Shown in pieces: positions 9,180 through 19,007 of a stretch of 64,000 nucleotides of DNA. The position numbers and the translations under genes were made by a program. Under the pieces are notes generated by a model that saw only the letters and a program-made list of their open reading frames with translations, made no database searches and was not told the DNA's origin. This stretch comes from Microglena sp. YARC (lineage: Eukaryota > Chlorophyta > Chlorophyceae > Chlamydomonadales > Chlamydomonadaceae), in the NCBI GenBank assembly GCA_022414725.1, contig CM039463.1, forward strand, positions 81,883,654 to 81,947,653, in the 5' to 3' direction. Positions within the stretch are counted from its first letter, which is position 1. Each line of letters starts with the position of its first letter.

Positions 9180-12100
9180 GCGGGGCTGATGATGGTGGAG
9201 ATGAAAGTTACATTTTTCCTGGTGCCCTACTGCACTCCAAATGTGCCCTGTGCTTGATGGAGTCAAGGGGGACTTGTATTGTGTAGTGGCAGTGTGTAAT
9301 GAAAGTGGTCATGGTAGTGGTGATGGTAGGATGGGGTGGTGGTAGTGGTGGTGGTGTAGCCTTGGGCAAGGGCCTTACTTCATTTGCGCAAATTGAGGAA
9401 AGGAATGCGAGGACGCTGAAAGGAAGATGTATATGGATGGATGGATGGGTGGATGAATGGATGGGTGGGTTGCTGCTGCATGGATGGATGGATGGTTGAA
9501 TGGATGGATGGGTGGGTGGATATATGGATGGGTGGGTGGATAGATGGATGAATGGATGGATGGGTGGGTGGATGGATGCATGGATGGGTGGGTGGATGGG
9601 TGAATGAATGGATGGATGGGTGGGCGGATGCATGGATAGATGGTTTAATGGATAGAAGGATGGGTGGATGGATGAATAGGTGAGTGGGTGGATGCATTGA
9701 TGGATGGGTGGATGGATGGATAGATGGATGGATGGTTTGGTGGGTGGATGGATGGATGGGTGGATTCATGGGTGGATGGATGGATGGATGGATGGGTGGA
9801 TGCATGCATGGATGGATGGATGCATGCATGGATGGATGGATAGACGGATGGATGGATGGATGAATGGATGGATGGATGGATGGATGGATTCATGGGTGGA
9901 TGGATGGATGCATGGGTGGATGGAGGGGTGAATGGATGGATGCATGGATGAATGGCTGGATGCATGGATGAATGGATGGGTGGATGCATGTATGGATGGA
10001 AGGGTGGATGGATGGATGAAAGGATGCATGGATGGATGGATGGATAGATGGATGGAATGCAGACACGATGAAAGGAAGTAAAGAGGAAAAGACGGAAGGG
10101 AAGAAAGAGAGAAGGATGGATAAGCAAAACCCACAGTAACCATACCCCAAGCAAGCAAGTAAACAGGAAGGTTCCTTCAATCTCACGCCCCGTGGCAAGG
10201 AGTAACAATGTTTTCCAAGGAAGGATGTAGGGAAGCCCCTTTGACCAAATTTCCACTTTAGAGTGCACTCCAGGCCCTTGTCGGTAAATTAATTGTTTGG
10301 GGTTCAGTTCATCAGTGCTTTTTCATTTTTGCCCCTCATGTCACGGTTGGGCAAGTCCCTTTAGTCCAGTTGGCCTACCTCTGGACTGTAGCAACATACA
10401 TTGGCTAAAGGAGATAGATGGGACCTCACGGTATGCGCACGGTTATTGTACTCAGACCTGCAAGCCTATCATGCACACCACCAACACTAACGCCAGCACC
10501 ACCAGCAAGCACACATGCATGCATGCATGCATGCACGCATACACACAGACGCCACCACCACCACCAGGCAGGCACAAGCACGCACCACCACCACTAACCA
10601 CACCACACCACACTAACCCTAGACACCCGATCATGCACCCTGTCCTGAAAACATGCCCCTCCTATTAAGCATAACATACACACAGGGGGCTGACAGTTCC
10701 CCCCCCCCCTCCCCCCCCCCTGTCTATTTGTGGTTGGCCCCAGCGCAAGCAAACGGGCTGGCCCCCTCAACCTCACGCCCCATTAAAAGTCACAATTGTC
10801 ATTTATTTTTCTTTATTTATTCATAATATGCACATGCAGCTTAGGAACAAATTGCCTGTACTCATGCATACCTTGAATGTGTTCCGAAGCCACATGGTGT
10901 GTCTTTCTTGTTGCCCCTAATATGTTCCCAAGCCACTTGGTGTGTCTTTCTTGTTGCCTCGAATGTGTTCCGAAGCCACCTGGTGTGTCTTTCTTGTTTC
11001 CCCTAATATGTTCCCAAGCCACTTGGTGTGTCTTTCTTGTTGCCTCGAATGTGTTCCGAAGCCACATGGTGTGTCTTTCTTGTTGCCCCTAATGTGTGCC
11101 CAAACCACTTGGTGTGTCTTTCTTGTTGCCTCGAATGTGTTCCCAAGCCACCTGGTGCATCTTTCCTGTTGCCCTGAATGTGTGCCCAAGTCACCTGGTG
11201 CATCTTTCTTGTTGCCCCTAATGTGTGCCCAAACCACTTGGTGTGTCTTTCTTGTTGCCTCCAATGTGTTCCCAAGCCACCTGGTGCATCTTTCCTGTTG
11301 CCCTGAATGTGTGCCCAAGCCACCTGGTGCATCTTTCTTGTTGCCCCGAATGTGTGCCCAAGCCACCTGGTTTGTCTTTCTTGTTGCCTCGAACGTGTGC
11401 CAAAGCCACCTGGTGTGTCCCTCTTGTTGCTCGGAATATGTGCCCAAGCCACCTGGTGTGTTTTTCTTGTTGCAGGCTTTGACATCTAGCCTCCTCTTCC
11501 ATCGGCCTGACGACTCTAAGGCACATATCTGCAAATATCTGGAGAATGTGAAATCGGTAGGTGTAACTTAAGGTCTTGACTTGATGCTGTCTGATTTTCT
11601 CCAGTGGAGGTTTTGTTTCGGTGTGATGCATCGCAAATTTAGCAACCCGGTGCGACCCCAGTGCAACGCGCTGCCCCCCGGAGTGCAAAGCGAGGTTCGG
11701 GGGCCATTTCTGAATAGTTTAGCCAGACCCATGCGTGACCATGGAGCAACGGGATTGTGACAGAATGGCCAGGGTTCGTGGAAAGAAAAAGAACAGTGCA
11801 CGCCTGCACTTCTAACAGACAGAGAGAGGATACGTTACATAAGTTCGGCAAATCACTGCCGAGACAAGACAGCAGCACAGCCTGCCGACCATCAAATTTT
11901 ATAACAGGAAGGCATGAGAGTTTTGAAGGCACCCCCACAAACCTGAAAAACAAACCAGGTCAGTCAAAAAGAGGAAACAAACTAGAAACTGTTGGCTATA
12001 TATATATATATAGAGAGAGAGAGAGGATTCGTTACATAAACTCAGCAAATCACTGCCGAGACAGGACAGCAGCCCAGCCTGCCGACTATCCAATTGTATA

Positions 12101-13843
12101 ACAGGAAGGCATGAGGGTTTTGAAGGCATCCTCACAAACCTGAAATACAAACTAAGTCAGTCCAAAGGAGGAAGCAAACTAGAGGCGGAAAGAAGACGTA
12201 CTTCTAATAGCAGTAGACTTGGGACCATGTGTAGCATATGCTCAATATCACCAAAGTACCCAAACCAAATCTACCCTCTGTTTTCCCCTTAGGTTGGCAC
12301 ACCTCCACACCTGCCTGCACGCCTGCACACCTGCACTCCTTCTATGGATATACCATGTATCCGAACCCTGATCTACGCGCTATCTTACCTCAATGTTGGC
12401 ACGCCTGCACACCTGCACTCCTTATATGGATATATACTATGTATCCGAACCCTGATCTACGCTCTACCCTCCCTCTAGGTTGGCAAGCCTGCACGCCTGC
12501 ACACCTGCCTGCTCGCCTGCACACCTGCACTCTTTCTATGGATATATACCATGTATTCAAACCCTGATCTACGCGCTATCTTCCCTCTAGGTTGGCAAGC
12601 CTGCACGCCTGCACACCTGCCTGCTCGCCTGCACACCTGCACTCCTTCTATGGATATATACCATGTAACCAAACCCTGACCTACCCTGTATCTTTCCTCT
12701 AGGTTGGCGCGCCTGTACACCTGCCTGCACGCCTGCACTCTTTCTATGGATATATACCATGTAACCAAACCCTGATCTACCCTCTATCTTTCCTCTTGAT
12801 TGGCACGTCTGCACACCTGCCTGCACGACTACACACCTGCACTCCTTCTATGGATGTATACCATGTAACCAAACCCTGATCTACCCTCTACCTTCCCTCT
12901 GGGTTGGCACCCCTACCTACCTGCACTCCTTCTATGAATATATACCATGTAACCAAACCCTGATCTACCCTCTACATTCCCTCTAGGTTGGCACGCTTGT
13001 ACACCTGCATGCACACCTGCACTCCTTCTATGGATATATACCATGTAACCAAACCCTGATCTACCCCCTATCTTCCCTCTAGGTTGGCACGCCTGCACCT
13101 CTGACAGCTAAAATTGAAAATGAAAATTAGTACGCCATGCCACAGGCGTGAGATTGAGAGAAATCTCCCGTTAGCATGCATGTGTACATTCTGGAGAATG
13201 GCTACCATGTTGGGTTTATTTGGTTTTGCAGGCCCTCTGCGCCTGAGCTTTGACTAACGCGCGATCTGACAGAGCTAGACTTGTTAATCTTGTTTAGCAT
13301 GCTTTATATCACCAAAGTAATCAAGTAACCAAACCAAACCTACCCTCTACCTAACCAGACCAAACCAAACCTAACCAAACCATTATATCCAAAACTAACC
13401 TAACCAAACCTAACCTAACCAAAACTTACGCAACCAAAACTAACTTAAGCAAAACTAACCTAACCAAAACTGCCCTCTTCCCTCTAGGTAGGCACGCCTG
13501 CACTTTTGACTGAGGTAGACTTTGAGACCATGTTCAGCATGTTCGATATCACCAATAGGGGCAGCGTGACATCGGAGCAAGCGAACAATGCTCTGCGCTC
13601 CATCCTCGGACCCTCTGGTAGCCTGGAGGATGTTGGTATCAAGTCTACCAGCATTCTCACAAAAGATATGGTAAGGACTGGTGGTGTGGAAGACTAATTG
13701 TGAAGAATGGTGATCCGTCTATCTGCCTGCCTGTCTGACTGACTGACTGACTGACCAGCTGACTGACTGACTGACTGACTGACTGACTGACTGACTGACT
13801 GACTGACTGACTGACTGACTGACTGACTGACTGACTACATATA

Positions 13844-13896
<53 letters not shown>

Positions 13897-15330
13897 ATCT
13901 CACTGTTTCGTTTTAGGGCTACGCATAGCAGCTTCTAAGCAGCTCCTTTCACCCACTCTTGGGTCAAACCTGAAGCTTGCTAGTGCATCTGAAAGCCGGC
14001 ATGACAGGCATTCCAATGTAGCTGTAGCTTTGGGGCTTGACTCAGTCGCTGGCTAATGGAGCTGTGTGGAAGCTGCAACGCATAGCCCAAAAATAAAATA
14101 AATGGTATATCCGGGGTCTATCTGTTTTTATTACCGAACTAATACGGAAATTTAACGTCCTAATTTGACAGGAGCACCTGTCAAGTCGAGGCGCATAGTA
14201 TATTCCGTGACGAAAAAACGGTCAACCTGTTATCAGGCGCAATAAAGCCAATAATAGGGTATAGGCACCACATAGGGCTTACTGACCCTCTAGGTACCTG
14301 CCTGTCTGCTTGTTGGTCTGCACTCCTGTGATAGCTCAATGCTCACCGGGAGGACAAGGGCTGTGAGACATGCTGATCTGTCATAATACACCTACGCTAA
14401 TCTGTCATTATACACATAAGCTCATCTGTGATTATGCGCCTAAGCTGATCTGTCATTATAAACCTTTGGCGATCTATCATAATATGCCTTTGCTGATCTG
14501 TCATTATACACCTATGCTGATCTGTCATTATACACCTAAGCTCATCTGTGATTATACACCTAAGCTGATCTGTCATTATACACCTATGCTGATCTGTCAT
14601 TATACACCTATGCTGATCTGTCATAATACACCTAAGCTCATCTGTGATTATTCACCTATGCTGATCTGTCATTATAAACCTTTGGCGATCTATCATAATA
14701 TGCCTTTGCTGATCTGTCATTGTACAACCATGCTGATCTGTCATAATACACCCAAGCTCATCTGTGATTATACACCTATGCTGATCTGTCATTATAAACC
14801 TTTGGCGATCTATCATAATATGCCTTTGCTGATCTGTCATTATACAACTATGCTGATCTGTCATAATACACCTAAGCTCATCTGTGATTATACACCTATG
14901 CTGATCTGTCATTATAAACCTTTGCTGATCTATCATAATATGCCTTTGCTAATCTGTCATTATATGACTATGCTGATATATCATAATATGCCTATGCTGA
15001 TCTGTCATTATACACCTATGCTGATCTATTATAATATGTCTATGCTGATCTGTCATTATACACATATGCTGATCTATTATAATATGCCTATGCTGATCTG
15101 TCATAATGTGCCTATGCTGATCTCTTATTATACAACTATGCTGGTCTGCCATTATTCAACTATGGATCTGCCATGCAGCCGTCTTTCTGCCTTCTCCTTC
15201 AACCCTACAGACTGAACTCAACTGTTTTCTAAAACCAACACACCCCGTGCTTGCCGTGCAGTTTGTAAAGTCAATGACAGATGCCATTCATAAGGCTCTG
15301 GCCTACAAGCTTGAAATTCCTCAGTTTTAA
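8779..15330 (+). CDS. EFCAB10: EFCAB10-like RIIa/EF-hand protein, four exons, 133 aa
   Basis: Exons 8779-8847, 11476-11556, 13488-13670 and 15262-15330 all join in phase 0 through GT-AG introns and end in TAA. Residues about 8-50, built from exons 1 and 2 ([15 protein letters not shown] joined to [15 protein letters not shown]), form an RIIa/Dpy-30-like dimerisation helix pair. Exon 3 carries one EF-hand at residues 70-81 ([12 protein letters not shown]). It has Thr at loop position 3, Arg at 5 and Gln at 12, so calcium binding is doubtful. Exon 4 ends in a helix closing with LEIPQF. RIIa followed by one EF-hand at about 130 residues is the EFCAB10 arrangement, a family tied to cilia and flagella. 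The exons are ordinary; the introns (2.6, 1.9 and 1.6 kb) are almost wholly minisatellite. Homology was judged by eye, so the family name is strong but untested. Confidence 0.82.
9150..9184. repeat. Poly-G run in intron 1
   Basis: A guanine homopolymer of about 30 nt, 300 bp downstream of exon 1 on the coding strand. It could form a G-quadruplex in DNA or pre-mRNA. Its true length is unreliable in any assembly. Confidence 0.85.
9428..10056. repeat. (TGGA)n-type minisatellite in intron 1
   Basis: About 630 bp of TGGATGGATGGATGGG, TGGATGCATGG and TGAATGGATGG variants. On the minus strand it reads as His/Pro/Ile/Ser-rich in several frames at once, a product of the tetranucleotide, not a gene. 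Confidence 0.9.
10256..10410 (+). repeat. Dispersed repeat shared with 56765-56910
   Basis: Blocks GGTTCAGTTCATCA / GGGTCAGTTCATTA, TCACGGTTGGGCAAGTCCCT, TTTAGTCCAGTTGGCCTACC and GACTGTAGCAACAT occur in the same order at 56765-56910, with remnants near 17490 and 20655. The GTAAA...GGGGGTCAGTTC head is faintly tRNA-like. It was probably an interspersed element. Between 10411 and 10870 the intron holds CA/CCA-rich and C-run sequence only. Confidence 0.55.
10870..11475 (+). repeat. 43-bp minisatellite built on the exon-2 splice acceptor
   Basis: About 14 copies of a 43-bp unit: CCCAAGCCACCTGGTG, TGTCTTTCTTGTTGCC, then TCGAATGTGTT. The last unit runs into the true acceptor: GGTGTGTTTTTCTTGTTGCAG precedes exon 2 at 11476. 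The repeat unit therefore contains the polypyrimidine tract of the functional 3' splice site. Units alternate between two types (TTCCCAAGCC and TTCCGAAGCC), giving an 86-bp higher-order period in the left part. Confidence 0.85.
11812..12135. repeat. Two-copy dispersed repeat, about 195-bp step
   Basis: GAGAGAGGATWCGTTACATAA, CAAATCACTGCCGAGACA, CAGCCTGCCGAC and ATAACAGGAAGGCATGAG occur at about 11821 and 12024. An inverted relative lies at 18572-18920. A (TA)n(GA)n tract separates the copies. Upstream, 11634-11745 is the element related to 5040-5135. Confidence 0.65.
12205..13315 (+). repeat. Intron-2 minisatellite derived from the exon-3 splice acceptor and exon start
   Basis: About nine units of 85-113 bp carry CTCTAGGTTGGCACGCCTGC, then CTGCACTCCTTCTATGGATA, ATACCATGTAACCAAACCC and GATCTACCCTCTA. 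The real exon 3 begins at 13488 with CCCTCTAG / GTAGGCACGCCTGCAC, so each unit carries a copy of the acceptor plus the first coding bases. Degraded fragments of deeper exon-3 sequence also occur at 12205-12256 (GTAGACTTGGGACCATGT, AATATCACCAA) and 13270-13315 (TTTAGCATGCTTTATATCAC). Confidence 0.8.
13318..13478. repeat. AACCTAACCAAA-type short repeat
   Basis: About 160 bp of interrupted CCTAACCAAA and ACTTAAGCAAAAC words directly upstream of the exon-3 acceptor. The phase is irregular and internal, so it is not a telomere. Confidence 0.75.
13734..13890. repeat. (CTGA)n and (CTGT)n microsatellites in intron 3
   Basis: A (GACT)n run of about 100 bp is followed by a (CTGT)n run of about 45 bp, 60 bp downstream of the exon-3 donor. 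Confidence 0.95.
13901..14098 (+). mobile_element. MITE-like element in intron 3
   Basis: It begins CACTGTTTCGTTTTAGGGCT, then ACGCATAGCAGCTTCTAAGC. The right end inverts this (GGAAGCTGCAACGCATAGCC, then CAAAAATAAAA). The interior carries the family blocks TTGGGTCAAACCTGAAGC, GAAAGCCGGCATGACAGGC and GGCTTGACTCAGTCGCTGGC. It is a close relative of the copy at 22887-23097. Confidence 0.75.
14365..15165. repeat. 24-bp minisatellite, about 33 copies, with 120-bp higher-order unit
   Basis: The basic unit is CTGATCTGTCATTATACACC plus TATG. A five-unit (120-bp) block starting with AAACCTTTGGCGATCTATCA occurs at about 14668 and 14788, and in part at 14460 and 14900. Because 24 is a multiple of three, both strands stay open (Leu-Ile-Cys-His-Tyr-Thr-Pro-Met on plus, Met-Thr-Asp-Gln-His-Arg-Cys-Ile on minus). 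It lies inside intron 3. Units are contiguous with no spacers. Confidence 0.9.
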
Positions 15331-16437
15331 GTCAGTACTCCGGGTCTTCCCTCGAAGGCGCCATCCCCCCTGAGCGACACTGCACTACAAGTTTTTGTGT
15401 GCGACCGGTCGCCAATTGTGCGACCCAGGTGCGACCCCCGTGCGGCCCTCAGGTGTGTGAGTTTAGGGCGAAACGGGCCCTTGGTCACCACGAAGTGCGA
15501 CTGCGAGTGAGTGATTTGTGCCCTGGGTCGCACCTGGGTTGCAGGACTTCCCTCCTCAATCTTGCTTCATCTGGGATCCTCCGTCAAAAGCGCCATCCCC
15601 CTTCATCGATACTGCACTACATATTCACTCCTTCCCACACGGCCAGTCACTCCCACACACATCCCACTCTTGCTTAATCTGGGATACTCCCTCTAAGGCG
15701 CCACCCCCCCCTGGTCATGATTGCACTACCCTCCTCACTCTTGATCCCAGACAAGGCCTTCCCAAAACAGAACCTCTTGTTTTTTGTCCGTTTGTTTGTT
15801 TGTGCGACCGATGTGTGACCGAGACAAAGCCTGACACATCAGCCAACGGTCTCGTAACTAACTGGCTTCGGTCCGCTCGATTCCGTTGCCAACTCTCTCC
15901 ACCCAATTCCCGCGTAGCTTGCACGCTGCCTAGGGCTTGTTCAGGCAACACTGGGCTACTCAACGTCCTCCAATTCCAATTCTCCCCGTGCAATACCCAC
16001 GGACCCCAGGACTGTCAAGTAGGCTCATAGTACAAATGGATGAATGGTGTATGAGTGCGATGGCTTCCTCCAAGTATTGCACTGTGTCCTCTAGGGAGTT
16101 TGAATTTGATTTGTTACATGGTTCTTCAGCCAACTCTGGGCTGATTGCCGTCTGCTAATTCCAAGTCCCCCTGTGCGATACCCACAGAAGCAAGTCCTCG
16201 GCAGCGTCGCAAGCTACTCGGGAAATTAGCGGAGAGTGTTGGCAACGGGACGACAGGTGGCAACGGACTGGAGTGGACAGAAGCCAGTTAGTTACGAGAC
16301 AGTTGGCTTACGTAAGGCTTCGTGTCGGTTGCACGATCGTCGGTCACACAAAAAAACAAACAGATAACAGGGTGACTCTGGGGGCTCCCGCCCCCCAAAA
16401 GGGGGGGCTATGCCAATGAAAGAGGCAGGGACCTCCT
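15331..16437. other. Intergenic stretch with an inverted pair of dispersed repeats
   Basis: No gene found. 15785-15955 and 16180-16370 are opposite-strand copies of one element with GTTTGTTTGTGCGACCGA, AGCCAACKGTCTCGTAACT, AACTGGCTTCGGTC, GTTGCCAACTCTC and GCGACGCTGC blocks. A third copy forms part of every 2.35-kb satellite unit (25225-25405). A retroposon 3' end (minus) lies at 16105-16195. At 15400-15545 there is a GTGCGACCC-rich block with inverted symmetry. Confidence 0.5.
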
Positions 16438-16647
16438 TCAACTATTAATTGTGTGTGTAGACAATATTTCTTCACCTCCCACGGACCCTAAGTGTGCCTT
16501 CTCTTTCGTAGGAGTGGCAACACCATTCGAACTGAATCCTTGGTGCTGCTGGTTTGTGTCGGGAGACCCACCGCCTGGGGTGAAATTCCTTTCAGAACTA
16601 TCAAAAACTCCAGTGTCATGTTTATGTTGATTACCGGTAGACGCCAT
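16438..16647 (-). CDS. Hypothetical protein, 69 aa, low confidence
   Basis: A minus-strand frame starts MASTGNQHKHDTG at 16647 and ends in a stop at 16438. It is polar and disordered-looking (Gly, Ser, Thr, Asn, Gln rich) with no recognised domain. The same frame is open upstream to an ATG at 16863, adding a hydrophobic stretch (FIILLYMFFI). The composition is not repeat-derived, the only reason for listing it. It may be chance. Confidence 0.2.
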   Translation of the reverse strand: MASTGNQHKHDTGVFDSSERNFTPGGGSPDTNQQHQGFSSNGVATPTKEKAHLGSVGGEEILSTHTINS

Positions 16648-17294
16648 AATTGTCCTTATCTTGCATACGACTGGTAGGCGGCTGAACAAACAGCTTCTCC
16701 TAAAGTGTGTTCTCATATACTCACGAAAACTAATTCTAAGACTTGATTCAATAAAAAACATATATAGTAATATTATAAATGCACACTGATAATATCGCGG
16801 GCAAGTCCGTCTTTGCCTGTAACTATTATAAGCTGGTGCAAATCTGCTCCATGCTCCTGCCACACTGTTTTCAATATCTATGTAAATGGGAGCAGGAGAC
16901 TGCAGCCACTCAGTTGGACAGACTGCGTTGTTTACACAATATAGATCAAGATAGCTAATGCGCCGTCAAGGTGATAGATAAAGGAGAGGGCAGGCAGTAT
17001 GGTCAGTACTGCATAGCAGTGCACGTGGCCATAGCTGGCAACGGCACTGAGCAGCAGGCGGTACAGAGCCCAGTAGGGACTCAGACCTGTGCGCTCTTTG
17101 CCACTCTAGAGACGACGTATAAGTCGTACTATAACACTATTTGTCTCGCTTTGTTCACCGGTCATGTATGTAGAGGTGCTTGTCGAGTTCATCTAGTGTT
17201 TATACTGTACTAAGCCAGTCCTGAGGGATGTGGGATTCTGGGTAAGAATGCAATTTCTGACCAATTGTGTTTCATCAACCAAGTCCCTTTAGCC
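16648..17294. other. Unassigned intergenic stretch
   Basis: Non-repetitive sequence. Short open frames have no domain, no convincing splice sites and no homology that I recognise. Nothing is called. Confidence 0.4.
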
Positions 17295-17486
17295 CGTTTC
17301 TATGAATGGTTCAATGGCTGAGCTCGTTGAACCGATGAAGGTGCTGGGTTCGAATCCCTACGTGCCTGCTTTATTGATCGCGGTCGCTGTCAACCGCCAA
17401 AGTAACTTTGTCCAGGTAAAGTAGCAGCCCGTTCCCTACCACCGTGAGGTGGAGCTCCCTTAATATCACGCCCCACCAGGCGTTCT
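17295..17486 (+). mobile_element. tRNA-derived SINE, copy 3
   Basis: A tRNA-like head (CAATGGCTGAGCTCGTTGAA; B box GGTTCGAATCCC at about 17349) is followed by the same body as copies 1 and 2: GATCGCGGTCGCTGTCAACC, CTTTGTCCAGGTAAAGTAGC, GTGGAGCTCCCTTAATATCA and GCCCCACCAGGCGTT. The head differs from copies 1 and 2, so a different tRNA or a diverged subfamily is possible. Confidence 0.65.
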
Positions 17487-17554
17487 CATTTTTTCACCGT
17501 CCAAGTCCCTTCAGCCTAGTCATCTACCCTTCGACCGCTGGTTTCTTCTTTGTT

Positions 17555-17655
17555 TGTGTGGAATGGTTCCTAAATACCTACAGCTTGAACTTGAACTTTG
17601 TTACATGGCTCCAGCCAGAAATTTGGTCTTCCAGTCTTCGGCAGTAAAAACATAT
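17555..17655 (-). mobile_element. Retroposon 3'-end copy with AAGTTC tail
   Basis: On the minus strand: ACTGCCGAAGACTGGAAGAC, TTTCTGGCTGGAGCC, ATGTAACAAAGTTCAAGTTC. A more rearranged relative is at about 17890-18015 on plus (CGAAGACGAAAG, CTGCTGGCTGAAGCC, GAGTTCAAGC). Confidence 0.5.
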
Positions 17656-18019
17656 ACCAGGAAAATGAACCATTCCTAACTTCCTATAGCTTTCTCAACA
17701 AGCAGCGTGCCACAGGCAGGACTGCTACCAGTTTTTAAAAGTTACAAAAAAAACAAATGGGGGCTGACCCCCCCTCCTCCACCCACCCCTAAATGGTGCT
17801 AAACAAATGCTAAATAAAACGCAAATATGAATGTCACATACATACCGGGATACATCCTATACTCGGAATAAATCGATCGGCTTGTATCAACTTTTCGTAG
17901 AGGATAAAACTCTACGACCGAAGACGAAAGTTTCCTGCCGAAGACAGGGGTTTCTAGATATTCGTTTCTCCTGCCAAAGGCAAACTGCTGGCTGAAGCCT
18001 ATGTTGCCGAGTTCAAGCA

Positions 18020-18961
18020 AGCACGGCGGTCACCTGACAATTACATCATTGAGTTTCTAACCACGCCGACAACCAAATTTAGTAGGGGCCCACTTACCCT
18101 GCAGATTACCGCCTTACCAGTTCTAATTAGGAAAAAAAATGCTGTGCCCATCGGGACTCGAGCCCGGGTCTCCGCTGCCACAACGCGGTGTACTCAACAC
18201 TAAACAATAACCACTGCTAGGCCTGAACGGTCAACTGATACCCATTGCCAAATTCTACTTTTTAATTTTCCATTCACATCAGTTTCCTGTTATAAAATTT
18301 GGGAGTTTTAAGGCCGCCTTTTTAGAGCTCTATGCCTCTCTCCTTGTTTGTTTGGTGATTTTCCTGTGCCTTTTATCCTTCACGTCTTCTTGTAGAATCT
18401 CGCTTTTTAGGCCTCGGCAACTCTCAGCCCTTCTACGATATACACTTAATTCGCTAGTTTCTCTATGCCTTGGTAGTTCGCATTGCTTGTTGTCAAGCCT
18501 TTTATTTGCTCTTTCGTACGCTTTTTTGGAGGTCATCTCCTGGAACAGGTTCTGAGGGGTATGTTGCCCAACCCCTCACTGTTACAAAACTGTCCAGCTG
18601 CCTCGGCGCTGTTCAGTCTCGACATTGATTTTTGCTGAGTATGTAACTACATCATCTCTCTCTCTTGATGAAACCCAAACCCTCACTGTTATAAAACTGT
18701 CCAGCTGCCTCGGCGCTGTTCAGTCTCGGCATTGATTTTTGCTGAGTATGTAACTGTATCCTCTCTCTCGATGAGTATGAGTATGAGTATGTAACTATAT
18801 CCTCTCTCTAAATTTGATGGTCTGCAGGCTGTGCTGCTATCTAGTCTCCGCAGTGATTTGCTGAGTTTATGTAACGAACCCTCTCTCAGTTTACGTAACG
18901 AATCCTCTCTCACTGTCTACGAATCCTCTCTCTATGGGGTGCCTTTGGTTGTTAACCTAGG
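18020..18961. other. Repeat-bearing stretch without a supported gene
   Basis: 18147-18222 is tRNA-like on minus (B-box-like GGGCTCGAGTCCC) but folds poorly. A minus-strand frame at 18330-18536 encodes 68 highly charged, Arg/Lys/Glu-rich residues with no partner exon. 18572-18665 and 18675-18770 are a tandem duplication (ACTGTCCAGCTGCCTCGGCG, TGTTCAGTCTCG, TTTTTGCTGAGTATGTAAC), inverted relatives of 11812-12135. Confidence 0.4.
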
Positions 18962-18963
18962 TT

Positions 18964-19007
<44 letters not shown>
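18962..19007. repeat. (GATA)n microsatellite
   Basis: Eleven or so uninterrupted ATAG tetranucleotides. Confidence 0.95.

Noticed and set aside
9380..10268. His/Pro/Ser/Ile-rich ORFs of up to 207 codons
   Set aside because: Readings of a (TGGA)n-type minisatellite in several frames at once.
10917..11571. Long overlapping ORFs of about 205 codons on both strands
   Set aside because: Produced by the 43-bp minisatellite, three units of which make a multiple of three. Both strands are open over the same bases and the true exon 2 is at its end in phase 0.
13318..13478. Telomere-like CCTAACC repeats
   Set aside because: Irregular spacing with many AACCAAAA variants, directly before an exon.
14365..15165. 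CRISPR-like direct repeats
   Set aside because: The 24-bp units are contiguous with no unique spacers, no cas genes are present and the window is eukaryotic.
14370..15215. 281-codon plus-strand ORF of LICHYTPM repeats and minus-strand MTDQHRCI ORFs
   Set aside because: A 24-bp minisatellite keeps frames open on both strands. It lies inside intron 3 of the EFCAB10-like gene and shows no splice or domain evidence.
18147..18222. tRNA gene on the minus strand
   Set aside because: Only a B-box-like GGGCTCGAGTCCC is convincing. Acceptor and anticodon arms do not pair, so it is more likely a SINE remnant.
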